From NCBI GenBank assembly GCA_965221215.1, contig OZ244872.1, positions 2,418,001 through 2,482,000 on the forward strand: 64,000 nt of DNA, written 5' to 3'. Origin of the DNA: Aldehydirespirator sp965221215 (GTDB lineage Bacteria > Actinomycetota > Acidimicrobiia > Acidimicrobiales > Aldehydirespiratoraceae). A program made the translations under genes and the position numbers. This document shows, in pieces, positions 34,257-43,435 of the stretch. Numbering within the stretch: the stretch's first letter is position 1; each line of letters begins with the position of its first letter. A model generated the notes under the pieces. The model searched no databases, was not told the origin of the DNA, and worked only from the letters and a program-made list of their open reading frames with translations.

Positions 34257-35945
34257 GTGGGTTCACCAATGAGCGGCTCGCCAAAATTCTCATATCCTGT
34301 GTTTCATCCTGAGAGCGCTGCTCGGCCGTTGTCGATGTCGCCGGCTGAGTTCGCGGCGGCGTTCCCGAGCGAGAGCAGCTACATCGAGTGGAAGCAGGGT
34401 GTGAGCAGCGACCGCATCCAGCGGGCGGTGGTGGCGTTCTCGAACGCCGATGGCGGTGTTCTCATGATCGGGGTGGACGATCGGGGACAGCCAACAGCGG
34501 CGGGAAGGCCCCTTGACGCTGATCTTGAGAAGCGTCTGTGGGAGATCGTGAACCACATCGAGTCGCCGGGCAGCATCGAGTTGCACGAGTTGACGGTCGA
34601 TGGGGCGGCGGTCACGGTGGTGTCGGTGCAGCGCCGCCTGCAGGGCGTGGCGCAGACCTCTGAGGGCACCGCTCTGGTTCGGATGGGGAAGCAGAACTTG
34701 CCTCTCACGGGTGCGGCTCTCGTCGAGTTGGTGTCCCAGCGTGTGCAAGGCAGCTTTGACAGCGGGCCCTCGCGGTGGACTCTCGAACAGGCTGATCCCG
34801 ACCTGCTGGCACTGCTGGTCTCGGCGTTCGAGATCGATCCGGGTGCGAGCGGCCAAGACATAGCCGACGCCCTAGCGGAGCGCGGCATGGTCGTGCACCG
34901 CGGGGGCGAGTCAACGCTCACGAATGCCGGGGCCCTCTTTGTTGTGCCGGGTGCTGGCAGCGAGTTCGGCAAGTGCTTCGTCGAGGTGTTCCGCTTCCCA
35001 GTCGAGGGAGCCGAGCACGACCGGCGCGTCGTGTTCGACGGCACCCCGGCCCAGCAGGTCGACGCGGCCACAGCGTGGATCGATGCCGAGCTGGGCTTTG
35101 ACCTCGTGGTTGTGGGCCCCAAGCGCTATGAGCTGAGACGGCTCCCGGTAAGGGCAATCCGGGAGGTGATCGCCAACGCGGTCGCGCACCGCGACTATCA
35201 GCTCTCGGGCTCCGCGGTGGAGGTTCGCGTCACCCCGAGTGAGGTTGCGGTCGTGTCGCCGGGCGGCTTCGTGGCGCCGGTCACCCACAAGAACCTCCAC
35301 AACGCCCACGCGGCCCGGAACCGGCGCTTGATCCAGGCGCTGCGAGCGTTCGGGCTCGCTGAGGATGCCGGCCGCGGGATCAGGGTCGTGCTCAACGAGA
35401 TGGCCCAAGACCTCCGAAGTGAGCCGAGCTTCATAGACCAGCCCAACGGACACGTGACCGTTCGCCTCCCGATCCAGAGCCCGGTCACACCCGAAGAACG
35501 CGCCTGGGCACACCAGCTGCACACACGCACCGAGCTGCAGCCCGCAGACCGCCGCGTGCTCATCGAAGCCGCCCGCGGCGCGCAACTCGCCAACTCCGAC
35601 GTCCGCGCCCTGCTCAACATCGACAGCGCACAGGCCCGCCAGAGCCTGCACCGCCTCCGAGACGCTGGACTCCTAGAACAACACGGCGAACGACGCGGCG
35701 CGCGCTATCGCATCGCGGCAGACCTGCGACACCCCGCGGGAGTCAGCCTCGACCGCGCACAGCAACGATCAGCCGTGCTCGACATGGCCAAGACCGGACC
35801 AATCACCAACACCACCGTGCGCCAACACCTAGGACTGCCCCGACAACAAACCGTGCACCTGCTTCGCGGCCTCGTCGCCGATGGCATGCTGAAAATGCGC
35901 GGAACCAAACGCGGCTCACACTACATCCTGCCAGAATCCCCATAA
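34257..35945 (+). CDS. AlbA_2/Schlafen-domain ATP-binding transcriptional regulator-like protein
   Basis: 562 residues. The N-terminal AlbA_2 domain is recognised from ESSYIEWKQG, AVVAFSNADGGVLMIGVDDRG and the following strand. A central HATPase_c_4-like (RecG-C) region contains REVIANAVAHRDYQLSG and GLAEDAGRGIRVVLNEM. The C-terminal 150 residues form repeated winged-helix-like DNA-binding units. Such proteins are common beside mobile elements and defence genes; the role is uncertain. GTG start at 34257 or ATG at 34269, with an AT-rich stretch (ATGTTGATATTGTC) just upstream that may be the promoter. Confidence 0.8.
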   Translation: MGSPMSGSPKFSYPVFHPESAARPLSMSPAEFAAAFPSESSYIEWKQGVSSDRIQRAVVAFSNADGGVLMIGVDDRGQPTAAGRPLDADLEKRLWEIVNHIESPGSIELHELTVDGAAVTVVSVQRRLQGVAQTSEGTALVRMGKQNLPLTGAALVELVSQRVQGSFDSGPSRWTLEQADPDLLALLVSAFEIDPGASGQDIADALAERGMVVHRGGESTLTNAGALFVVPGAGSEFGKCFVEVFRFPVEGAEHDRRVVFDGTPAQQVDAATAWIDAELGFDLVVVGPKRYELRRLPVRAIREVIANAVAHRDYQLSGSAVEVRVTPSEVAVVSPGGFVAPVTHKNLHNAHAARNRRLIQALRAFGLAEDAGRGIRVVLNEMAQDLRSEPSFIDQPNGHVTVRLPIQSPVTPEERAWAHQLHTRTELQPADRRVLIEAARGAQLANSDVRALLNIDSAQARQSLHRLRDAGLLEQHGERRGARYRIAADLRHPAGVSLDRAQQRSAVLDMAKTGPITNTTVRQHLGLPRQQTVHLLRGLVADGMLKMRGTKRGSHYILPESP

Positions 35946-35974
35946 CCAGCACACAGCGACAACCACAACCGACT

Positions 35975-36115
35975 GAGCATCCCCCCGTTTCTTGGAGGCA
36001 TCGTCTAAGGGGCTGCGCGGATAGGTGAGCGATTTCGGCTCATACGGGCGAGGCCGTGGCCCGAACGGCCCGTGAGCGCAGCGAACAAGAGCGGGAATGA
36101 CCCCGCTGCGACGCG
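35975..36115. repeat. dispersed repeat, copy with inverted core
   Basis: Starts with TGAGCATCCCCCCGTTTCTT and a GCGGATAGGTGAG arm, as at 38876. The following 100-bp core is the reverse complement of the core in the 38.9-kb and 49.2-kb copies. It overlaps the 3' end of the ISL3-like ORF. Confidence 0.65.
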
Positions 36116-36490
36116 ACGGGCTTGCACCTTCGCGTCGGCCACCACAGCCCGCGCCAGACGCGCGGTGAGGCCGCCCTCGAACGCGGGGCGGTCCTCCAAG
36201 AACCGGCTGCCGCAGCCGTCACAGACCATCCGCCGCCGCGACCACACCAGCGTCGTGCGCCGCCCCGACACCTCCAAATCGGTGATCCTCTTGTCGCGGC
36301 GGTCATGGACCCGGTGGCACTTGAACCCGCAGTGCGGGCAGCGCAGCCTCCTCAGCGACGACTCGACGCCCACCACAAGGCGCGCCGGGGCGTCCTCAAG
36401 CACCCCCAGCACACGCATCTGCGGCAAATGCAGCCGCACCGACATAACATCGACAGCCATCGAGGCCCTCCTGGGATCAGTGGATGTGAC
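36005..36490 (-). pseudogene. ISL3-family transposase, N-terminal fragment
   Basis: Translated from about 36460. The product starts MAVDVMSVRLHLPQMRVLG, then shows the ISL3 zinc-binding part LRCPHCGFKCHRVHDRRDKRITDLEVSGRRTTLVWSRRR (read here in pieces) and CDGCGSRF. After about 120 residues the ORF runs into the dispersed repeat and ends; the catalytic domain is absent. A remnant. Confidence 0.65.
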
Positions 36491-36523
36491 ATCACCGATC
36501 CCAGCAGGGCCTCGACCCCTCAA

Positions 36524-36984
36524 CGGGGACCCTCAACCACCCCGTCCTTGTCGGGTTGGCGTTCGCGTCTGGGAGTCACCCGATGAAGACTACCGATCCA
36601 CCCAAATCAAGCTGGCTCTGAACAGACCCCCCCCCCCCCCGCGAGGCGGGACACCCGTCCCCGAAGCAGCCGCCCGCCCCCAACCCGAGCGCGAAGTCTC
36701 GTGGTGGCATTTTGGGCGGTGCCTGTGTCTGGCCGGTGCCGGGGGGGTTCATGCGCCTTCCCTGTTTGCGTTTCGTCGCTGCTTGGGCCCAGGAGCCTCG
36801 CGGTGAGCGATCTTGTGGGTCCTGGTTTGGTACCGGGCCCCGTTCACCGCTTCTGGTGATCGCGCGGCGCTGCATCGCGTCGGGTTCGGACTCGTGCTCG
36901 ATTCCAGCAGCAACGAGCATCTCCACAGCAGGCGAGGCATCCCCCCTCGATACTGCCGTGACCGCCGACACCGGTTTCGACAGA
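36524..36984. other. region without a clear gene; module fragment and poly-C tract
   Basis: 36540-36600 resembles the reverse complement of the start of the HicA-like gene at 61025 (shared GTCCTTGTCGGG and TGGCGTTC segments). A run of 14 C residues lies at 36627-36640. An antisense-free open frame on the minus strand continues from the protease-like ORF through here but is low-complexity and probably non-coding. Confidence 0.45.
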
Positions 36985-37223
36985 GGCACGCGAACAAGTG
37001 CCGCCACCGGCGCAACCGTCAACGGATGCCCCGTCGCGCTGTGGAACCGCTCATAGCGCGGAGGGCGACCCACCTGCTTGAGGTGCCGGCTCAACAAGCC
37101 TCCCGCGAGCCGCCCTCCAGCAATGGTCACCGGTGAGCCGGTGTCGATGTGCGCCTTCCACAGCCACCATGACACCGGATCGCCGCTCGGGGCGATCCAC
37201 ATGGGCGCATACAGCGCCGTCAC
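36985..37223 (-). pseudogene. retropepsin-like aspartic protease, N-terminal fragment
   Basis: The ORF starts MTALYAPMW and contains WKAHIDTGSPVTIAGG, a D-T-G-S active-site loop. The ATG overlaps the stop of the small upstream gene (ATGA). The same small-gene/protease order occurs intact at 54348-55043. After about 80 residues similarity fades, although the frame stays open to 36576. Probably truncated. Confidence 0.5.
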
Positions 37224-37453
37224 GCGAGGATCGCGTATCGAAGGGGCTGCCTGCCGATCTTGAACACAGCGTAGGCGCCGCGGCGCGCGCCCTCGGAATC
37301 AGCTTCGTCGGCGCTGTCAAAGACCCCGATCAGCTCACCCTCGCGATACAAAGCGAACTTGCCGCAGTGCTCCTGCTCGAGGCTGTCCTCGTGCTCCTCG
37401 AAGGCGGGCAGGTTCCGACTGCAATCAGCCAACAGCTCCTCGACCTCGTTCAT
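37220..37453 (-). CDS. small DUF5678-like protein
   Basis: 77 residues starting MNEVEELLADCSRNLPAFEEHEDSL. The central GKFALYREGELIGVFDSADEA resembles the short GKWVA-x-GEVVG-type domain (DUF5678-like). GAGGAGCG site upstream of the ATG. It resembles the protein at 54783-55043, and both precede a retropepsin-like gene. The upstream 300 bp (37454-37754) hold no other recognisable gene. Confidence 0.6.
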   Translation of the reverse strand: MNEVEELLADCSRNLPAFEEHEDSLEQEHCGKFALYREGELIGVFDSADEADSEGARRGAYAVFKIGRQPLRYAILA

Positions 37454-37754
37454 GACTCTACGCTCCTCGCTGGCGTGGTGCCCCCAACTATAGACACCGA
37501 CACTCACCCCCAACCCGCTCTGAACCTCCCACCGTACGTTGTTGAGTGGGGCCAGGTTGCGGCGTGGGTGGTGTTGACCTGTGAACACGTTGAGGGCATT
37601 CACGGCGAAGTGATCAAGCGGGCCGCGTTGTATACCCGATCGGATGGGTGGTCGCTGCGAGCCGTTGTCTAGCGTTCCTGCTTCGCCGTCTTGGGGCTCG
37701 ATGCCCGACTTCGGGGTGGGCGAGGCCGAGGCCGGCTGTCCGCTCGATTCTGCA

Positions 37755-38180
37755 CTAGTTGGCGGGTCCCTCGGTGAGGAACCCGGCCCGGAACGCCAAA
37801 GCGACTGGCTCGGCGTCGCCGTCCATGGGATCGATCACGACTTGGTAGCGTCCGGCTGCTGGCAAGGCAACGGTGGGGAAATCGACCGCGAGGGGCACCG
37901 ACATCACTTCGCCGGGGTCCAGTTGCGGCAGGGGCGGGCCGATCTGAAAGCCTACGGAGGCCTCCGCGAGCCGCATGCCGTCTTCGTCTTCGACTCTGAC
38001 ACGGATCTCTCGGGGGACTTGGGCTTCTAGTTGGGTTACTTCGAGGATGACTGCGAGCATGACTCCCATCTGGTGCGGGTACTGTTCGCGCCAGACGCGG
38101 GTGATGCCCGCGGACGACACGAACAGCAACCCATCGCGGACCTGGGCGAAGTCGCAGATGGTCGCGACGCGGATCTTCAT
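37755..38180 (-). CDS. DUF6941-like protein
   Basis: 141 residues starting MKIRVATICDFAQVRDGLLFVSSAGIT, with a beta-rich body and VEDEDGMRLAEASVGFQ. It matches my recollection of the DUF6941 family, a small cytosolic protein of unknown function. Starts 9 bp after the HicB-like gene and probably belongs to the same transcript. Confidence 0.65.
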   Translation of the reverse strand: MKIRVATICDFAQVRDGLLFVSSAGITRVWREQYPHQMGVMLAVILEVTQLEAQVPREIRVRVEDEDGMRLAEASVGFQIGPPLPQLDPGEVMSVPLAVDFPTVALPAAGRYQVVIDPMDGDAEPVALAFRAGFLTEGPAN

Positions 38181-38189
38181 TGGCGTTGT

Positions 38190-38465
38190 CTATGCCAGAA
38201 CCAGCGGAGACTCCACACGAACCGCGCGCACACCCATCGTGGCAAGCCGAGCTCGATCACACGGCGCTGAGGGCGGCAGGGGCGGGCCGGGCTCGCCGAC
38301 GAGTTGAACAGCCAGATCGTCGAGGGTTCCCTCGGACTCGGCCCACTCGCGCACCGAGGCGAGCAGCTCAGAGAGCGTGTCAGCACCGCCGGTGTATCCG
38401 CGGTCGTCCTCTGCCCACCACAGGGTGCCCTTGTGGGGGTTCTGGTAGACGCGCACTTCGTGCAT
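38190..38465 (-). CDS. hicB: HicB-type antitoxin
   Basis: 91 residues. MHEVRVYQNPHKGTLWWAEDDRGYTGGADTLSELLASVREWAE is the partial RNase-H-like HicB fold (V-x-G-WWAE-x-GADTLSEL). The tail after residue 65 is Arg/Ala-rich. It follows the HicA gene by 30 bp. Confidence 0.7.
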   Translation of the reverse strand: MHEVRVYQNPHKGTLWWAEDDRGYTGGADTLSELLASVREWAESEGTLDDLAVQLVGEPGPPLPPSAPCDRARLATMGVRAVRVESPLVLA

Positions 38466-38495
38466 CGAGCGTCTCCTTGCTCGGTGGTGTGGCAG

Positions 38496-38735
38496 TCATA
38501 GTAGATCGACTACTTCGGCGTCCGACAACCGGGTGCGACTGACAAGCATGTGGCGCAGCGCAGCTGGCGGAACCTCGACCCCGTCATGGAACGCGAAGAT
38601 GATCGGTTCCCGCCCGGCGCAGACAAGCACCCGGTGAGACCCGCTTCGCCTCTGCTCCTGGTAGCCGATCCTGGCCAGGAGCTTGAGCACTCTGGCTGTC
38701 TTGAGCGCCGGGAAGCGAGACACCGGGATGGCCAC
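38496..38735 (-). CDS. hicA: HicA-type mRNA interferase toxin
   Basis: 79 residues from GTG. LKTARVLKLLARIGYQEQRRSGSHRVLV shows the HicA double-stranded-RNA-binding-like fold with the catalytic histidine in SGSHRV. A second conserved stretch is VEVPPAALRHMLVSRTRLSDAEVVDLL. hicA-hicB order as usual. Confidence 0.78.
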   Translation of the reverse strand: MAIPVSRFPALKTARVLKLLARIGYQEQRRSGSHRVLVCAGREPIIFAFHDGVEVPPAALRHMLVSRTRLSDAEVVDLL

Positions 38736-38872
38736 CGGCACCAACCTACCGGCGGAGCCAAGCACGCACCGCTGTGCCAGGCGCCCGTCGCGCGGGCCGT
38801 CCTGAGCCTAGGTGCAAGGCTAGTGTTCCATCGGAGGGCAGCCACGACCCACCCCACCCGCGCTCGGGTTGG

Positions 38873-39058
38873 AGTGAGCATCCCCCCGTTTCTTGGAGGC
38901 ATCGTCTAAGGGGCCACGCGGATAGGTGAGGAGGCTTCGCGTCGAAGGGGGGTATCACCCGCTCTTGTTCGCTGCGCTCACGGGCCGCTCGGGCCACGGC
39001 CTCGCCCGTATGTGGCAGATTCACTCGCCTATCCGCTCGGCCTCTAAGAGGAGAGGCC
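38873..39058. repeat. dispersed repeat, copy next to IS3 remnant
   Basis: Begins with the same 40-bp flank as the 35,975 copy (TGAGCATCCCCCCGTTTCTT...). The core 38922-39045 is bounded by inverted GGATAGGTGAG/CTCGCCTATCC arms and contains CGCTCTTGTTCGCTGCGCTC. The core is in the opposite orientation to the 36-kb copy and the same as the 49-kb copy. Confidence 0.7.
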
Positions 39059-39800
39059 ATGTCTGAGACACGAAGACAGTACGACCCGGAGTTCAAGGCC
39101 GGTGCTGTGCGGATCGTCCATGAGACTCGCAGGTCGGTCGCTGAGGTGGCCCGCGAGCTGGGGATCGGTGCGGGGACCTTGGGCAACTGGGTGCGAAAGG
39201 ACCGCGCCGAGCGCTCAGGCGAGCGCCTCGAAGGCGACGACCGTGCCGAGCTGGTGCGGCTGCGCCGAGCTGGAGACAGAGGCGTGATGGCTGCTTGAAC
39301 GATCAGTGGTCCTCTGGGGCAAGGAGGCGACGCGATGAGCCTCACAGAGCACATCGCGGCCCAGAGGACCGAATTCGGGGTGCCTCACGCGGTCACCTGT
39401 CGGGCTCTGGGGGTGGCCGAGTCCAGCTTCTATGAACGGCGCGGCCGGCCGCCGCCGGCGACGCGGCGCCGGCGGGACGGGCTCGACGCCGCGGTGCGGG
39501 CGTGCTTCGAGGCGTCCGGGGGCACCTACGGCTCGCCGCGGGTGCGTGCGCAGCTGCGCCGCGACGGCCTGGCGGTGTCGAAGAAGTCTGTGGAGGCCTC
39601 CATGGCCCGCCAGGGCCGCACCAGGCGCCGCCGCCTCGGCCTCACCAGAGCCGACAAGGCCGCCGATCCGGTGCCTGACCTGCTGAGGCGGGACTTCACC
39701 GCCGACGGGCCCGACCAGAAGTGGGTCGGCGACTCCAAACAGGTCGACACCGTCGAGGGCCCCGTGTTCCTCGCGTCCGTCGAGGACCTCTACAGCCGTT
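39059..39800 (+). mobile_element. IS3-family remnant (orfA and truncated orfB)
   Basis: orfA (39059-39298) encodes the HTH region YDPEFKAGAVRIVHE...RSVAEVARELGIGAGTLGNWVRK, then loses frame and meets a stop. orfB (39335 on) has the HTH_21-like SFYERRG, YGSPRVRAQLRRDG and KWVGDSKQVDTVEGPVFLASVEDLYSR. It is cut at about 39800, within the DDE domain. The sequence then changes abruptly to the antisense of an Abi-like gene. Non-functional. Confidence 0.85.
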
Positions 39801-40444
39801 CTGCTGTTGTTGGCTATCCATGTCCGGCAGTCCGAGCAGATCCAGCCTGTGAGTTCCAACAGTTGCGCGTGGTCTCGCCGCAGGTCGCGTCGATGGATCG
39901 GCTCGTGGTGCGCGATCCGGTTCCTGAGGAAGTGGAGGCGCTGCTTCCGGTCTTCCACGTCGGCTCGGATCTGCCGCGGGCTGCCCGCCGCTGGGTGGAG
40001 CCCGAACGCGCCCGCCAGTGCGGGCACCCACATCGATGTCAGGTAGAGGGGCTTGCACAGGTAGCGCCAGAATCCGAAGCCCAACTCTGCGATGACCTTG
40101 CCGTGCGCCTCAGAGGCCGAGCCTGAGCGCGTCGCGCGTCGGCGGGCCTCCTCGATGTCATGTCTGGACCGGGGCGCGTTCTGAGCTGGGAAGAGCTGCG
40201 AGCGCCGATACCAAACATCGGGCCATGCCTTGGATCTGCCATAGGCAATCAGAGCGTCGTCCACGGCGTTGCGGAACACGACCTCGAGACGGCCCAAGTC
40301 CTCATACAGCGCCCCGGACACCGCGATGTTCCAGTCGTATAGGACTATGGCCGGCTCTACAGCGCCGCCGGTCGTCTGGAGATACGATCCGAGCCGGGCC
40401 GTTGTGAGCCGGTCGGCGATCGTGTTGAAATCAATGCTTGACAT
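39800..40444 (-). CDS. Abi-like (Abi_2) family protein, C-terminus replaced
   Basis: The ORF starts MSSIDFNTIADRLTTARLGSYL. It has RLEVVFRNAVDDALIAYG, ELGFGFWRYLCKPLY and LRNRIAHHEPIHRRD, the Abi_2/AbiD-F abortive-infection pattern with the R-x4-H motif (RNRIAHHE). It continues past the IS3 junction in the antisense of orfB to 39215, so the last 195 residues are not native. Possibly still functional because the conserved core is complete. Phage-defence role inferred from the family. Confidence 0.7.
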
Positions 40445-40605
40445 TTGCTGAGCGCACTGTACAGTGGCCGCTGAAGACCCCGGAACCGTCCCTGCTTCGG
40501 CAAACGGCCGGGGTTACGCCCTTGTTGGAACCCAACTCGACGCAACAGCGCAGCGACAGCCCGGCCGCGGACAGGCACACGGGCTGAGCACACACGGCCA
40601 GCGGC

Positions 40606-41094
40606 CACGGCTCCACGCTCGATAAGGCGAGGATGCACCATACGATGGTCACCAAGACCTCCCTGCCGATGCAGATTCAGCGGATTGTCGAGCACTTCGC
40701 TGTCGAATGCTCCCACCGCAGCGACATCGGCCTCGTCATCATGGACCGATCCAGCGATCGGCTAGACGCCCACACCAGCCACTGCGTCGCGAGCTACAAA
40801 GCCTCCAACGGTCTTCCGCTGCACCCCGTGGTCCACAACGTTGACTCTGTGACTTCCGAGCCGACCCAAGCAGCGGAGCTGACCTCGTCGATCCGTAGAC
40901 GCACCATCGAGGGCACACCCGGCATGCAGGTTCTCGATGGACAGCTCGCGGCGATGCGCCCGCACCACCTCAGCGAGACCTCAGGCCCAGACAAGAAAGG
41001 GACCCCGTGCGTTCCGGGGTCCCGTTGTCAGCGGTATGTCGGCTGCATTCGGCTTGCGCCTACTAGCCGGACCATCAGACGGCTCAGATGGTAG
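40606..41094 (+). pseudogene. DUF3800 family, 3' fragment
   Basis: Contains MQIQRIVEHFAVECSHRSDIGLVIMDRS, the LxLER-FxxE/GLVIxD core of DUF3800, and a degenerate tail. It lacks the N-terminal D-E-S-G active-site part. It is homologous to and convergent with the copy at 41130-41850. Confidence 0.6.
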
Positions 41095-41129
41095 AGCCTT
41101 CCCGCTGCCATTGCAAGCCTCGGGGCGGT

Positions 41130-41850
41130 TCAGATGAGGGGGATGCGATTCTTGTAGGCCCGGCCTGCGTGGGTGCGGCCCGGCGATGAGCTGGACAGGG
41201 CATAAATGGCAGCGAGGCCGTCGTCGACGGACTGGAGGTTGCTATCGCCTTCAAGCGCGCGGCGCCTGATACCGGCGATGAGGTCCGCCGTCTGGATCGC
41301 ATGGGAACTCTTGGAGCTGGCATAGTAGATGCCGGGATGCACGGGCAGATTGCGTGAAATTGCGAAGGTCGCGATGCACTTGCTTGCGTGGGCGTCGAGG
41401 GCGTGATTGGACCAGTCCGAGACAATCAGGCCGCTCTCGCTGCGCGCCCTGCATTCCACCGAGAAATGTTCGACGAGCACTTGGAGTTGCAGCGGCATGG
41501 TCCGCTCCAGGGTCATATGGTGATTCAGGCGGCGCTTGTCGATGCTGACGGTGTACACAGTGCAGCCAAGCTCAGCGAGGATGCGCTTGATTCTCGGTGA
41601 CGAAACGGCGGTTCTTCGACCGCTTCCACGGGTTCGGCGTGATGAGTCTCTTGGCCTTCAACTCCCACTCGCCGGGGTTGCCGCGGCCGGGATAGATGCG
41701 GGACTTGGCCCCGGCGACCATGCGGTCGAGGGCCGCACCCGCTCGGAGAGGACCGAGAAATCGCCGATCACAACAGCCATGGTGGCATCAAGGGGTGACG
41801 GCTTGCCGGAGTCATCTAGGGATCGGCCCCGTAGAACCCTCAGCTGACAG
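41130..41850 (-). pseudogene. DUF3800 family gene with frameshifts
   Basis: The protein is recognisable across three frames: SLDDSGKPSPLDATMAVVIGDF (N-terminal D-x-S-G), then ALDRMVAGAKSRIYPG...NPGEWELKAKRLITPNPWKR, then RILAELGCTVYTVSIDKRR and LQVLVEHFSVECRARSESGLIVSDWS. The family has an RNase-H-like fold and is often in mobile or defence regions. At least two frameshifts make it non-functional. It accounts for the otherwise empty 41559-41872. Confidence 0.65.
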
Positions 41851-41872
41851 GGCCGAGAGGGCGCGTGATCCG

Positions 41873-43282
41873 CTACGAGCAGGTGGTCCAGAGCTTGAAC
41901 TCGGCTACGTTGCGGGAGCGGCCGGTGTAGTTGGACCACTCGAGGCAGGCCCCGACTCCCGCATCCGATTCGGGGGTCTTGGCCAGGAACTCGGCCAGCG
42001 CCGTCTCGAACGCTTCGATTCCGCTCACCGGTACCGGGGCGGCATCGCCGGAGCCCTGCACGTCGAAGCGGTCGTTGCTGTCGTAAACCACCCTCTCGGG
42101 CACAGTCTCTGAACCGCCCTGGCTAACGGGCCAGCCGCCTCCTGCGTTGGCCGCTTCTGTGTCGACAATGATCTCGTTGCCTTCGACATCGCCGAACAGG
42201 ATGGCGAACTTGGCCGAATTGGTGTCGATCTCCTCGGTCAGAGCGGGCCAGAACATGTACGCATTCTTGGGATCCAGGCTGTCTGCGGAGCCCGTGCCGT
42301 CGGGATCGACGGTGGCGGTGAGGGTCTCGACCTCGTAGCCGTCGCCCGAATAGCTGTAGGAGAATCGGCGGACGCCACTGCGGCCGACGGAGACGGATCC
42401 ACTGCTGACGGTGGAGTCGTCGCTGTCGCTCACGAGCGTCACCGTGGCAGCCGTGAGGGCTTCGCCGTACTCGTCGAACACCGACACTGTGACGCTGTTG
42501 CGGACCGAGCCACTGGTGGGTGCGTCCTTGTAGGGATCCGCCACCGTCACGCTCACCACCGAATTGGCCAGGACTGGCAGCGCGTCGCTGAACTCCAGGT
42601 AGTACACCTCACCGCCGGACCGGCCCGAACTCATATTGTCCCAGTCCACATCGACGTTGGTCGGAGCGTTGGTTCCCGGCACCAGCTTGAACACGCGGGT
42701 GCGGGACTGTCCGACGGAGCTGCGGTCGGGGTCTGCCACCGACAGCGAGAAGGTGACCCGGCCGCGGGAATCGGACCGCACCGTCCGCGGCGTCTTCGAC
42801 AGGAGCCTCTCGCCGGACCCGTCGGCCGTGTCGCCGTCGACATCCGTCTCCTCCAGCAGTTCTTCAACGAGCTCCCATTCGGCAGGCCCCTCGCCGTTCG
42901 CTCCCACGCTGACGCTGTTGCCCTGGGCATCCTTGAGCTGCAGGGTGAAGGTGACGGTGGTGCCGAAGCGGGCCTTCGATCCCCTGAACCCGGTGGTTAT
43001 CTCGGCCTTGACCGCGGATCGGGTCTGAGTGGACGGCTCAACGTCCAGCCGGAAGAGATCGGTGCTCCGGCCCACCTCGTCACCGTCGCGGCCGGTCCAG
43101 ATCCACACCGTGGTGTCGGTGCCCTCGATGATGGGGTCGGGAACGGTGAGCGACACCTCGCCGTCAGCGTCGGTGGTCAGATCGTTGTCGTCGATCTCGC
43201 ACAGGGCAGCGCCGTCCACGAACTCCACGTCGGCGCAGGCGCCGCGCCGCGGGGCATTTCGGCCCGCGACGGACCGCCGCAT
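41873..43282 (-). CDS. SLH-family surface protein lacking the SLH part (5'-truncated)
   Basis: The frame (469 residues) corresponds to the region after the SLH domains in the paralogues at 44731, 47048 and 62524: ALCEIDDNDLTTDADGEVSLTVPDPIIEGTDTTVWIWTGRDGDEV, then Ig-like repeats and the shared C-terminal YDSNDRF...FETALAEFL domain. There is no signal peptide, and the first 20 residues (MRRSVAGRNAPRRGACAD) look non-native. Probably a decayed member of the family, separated from the intact one by the integrase gene. Confidence 0.7.
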   Translation of the reverse strand: MRRSVAGRNAPRRGACADVEFVDGAALCEIDDNDLTTDADGEVSLTVPDPIIEGTDTTVWIWTGRDGDEVGRSTDLFRLDVEPSTQTRSAVKAEITTGFRGSKARFGTTVTFTLQLKDAQGNSVSVGANGEGPAEWELVEELLEETDVDGDTADGSGERLLSKTPRTVRSDSRGRVTFSLSVADPDRSSVGQSRTRVFKLVPGTNAPTNVDVDWDNMSSGRSGGEVYYLEFSDALPVLANSVVSVTVADPYKDAPTSGSVRNSVTVSVFDEYGEALTAATVTLVSDSDDSTVSSGSVSVGRSGVRRFSYSYSGDGYEVETLTATVDPDGTGSADSLDPKNAYMFWPALTEEIDTNSAKFAILFGDVEGNEIIVDTEAANAGGGWPVSQGGSETVPERVVYDSNDRFDVQGSGDAAPVPVSGIEAFETALAEFLAKTPESDAGVGACLEWSNYTGRSRNVAEFKLWTTCS

Positions 43283-43380
43283 GGCTGGATCGGGCTGCCC
43301 GACATTGCGGCAACGAGGCCGCCTGTCGGATTAAGTTGCGGACTTTGCATCCGTCATTCTGGTCGTGTTTGCTCCTCAGC

Positions 43381-43390
43381 TTGTCCCTCA
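43381..43390 (+). repeat. 10-bp inverted repeat flanking the integrase, left copy
   Basis: TTGTCCCTCA; its inverse TGAGGGACAA lies at 44637-44646 just past the integrase stop. Could be arm/core binding sites or chance. Confidence 0.3.
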
Positions 43391-43435
43391 GACGGAAACG
43401 CCCCAAGTTGACACTGCCTTGAAGGAGGTTTGGCG

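Noticed and set aside
39215..39800. extension of the Abi-like protein to 409 residues
   Set aside because: The extra 195 residues are antisense of the IS3 orfB remnant.
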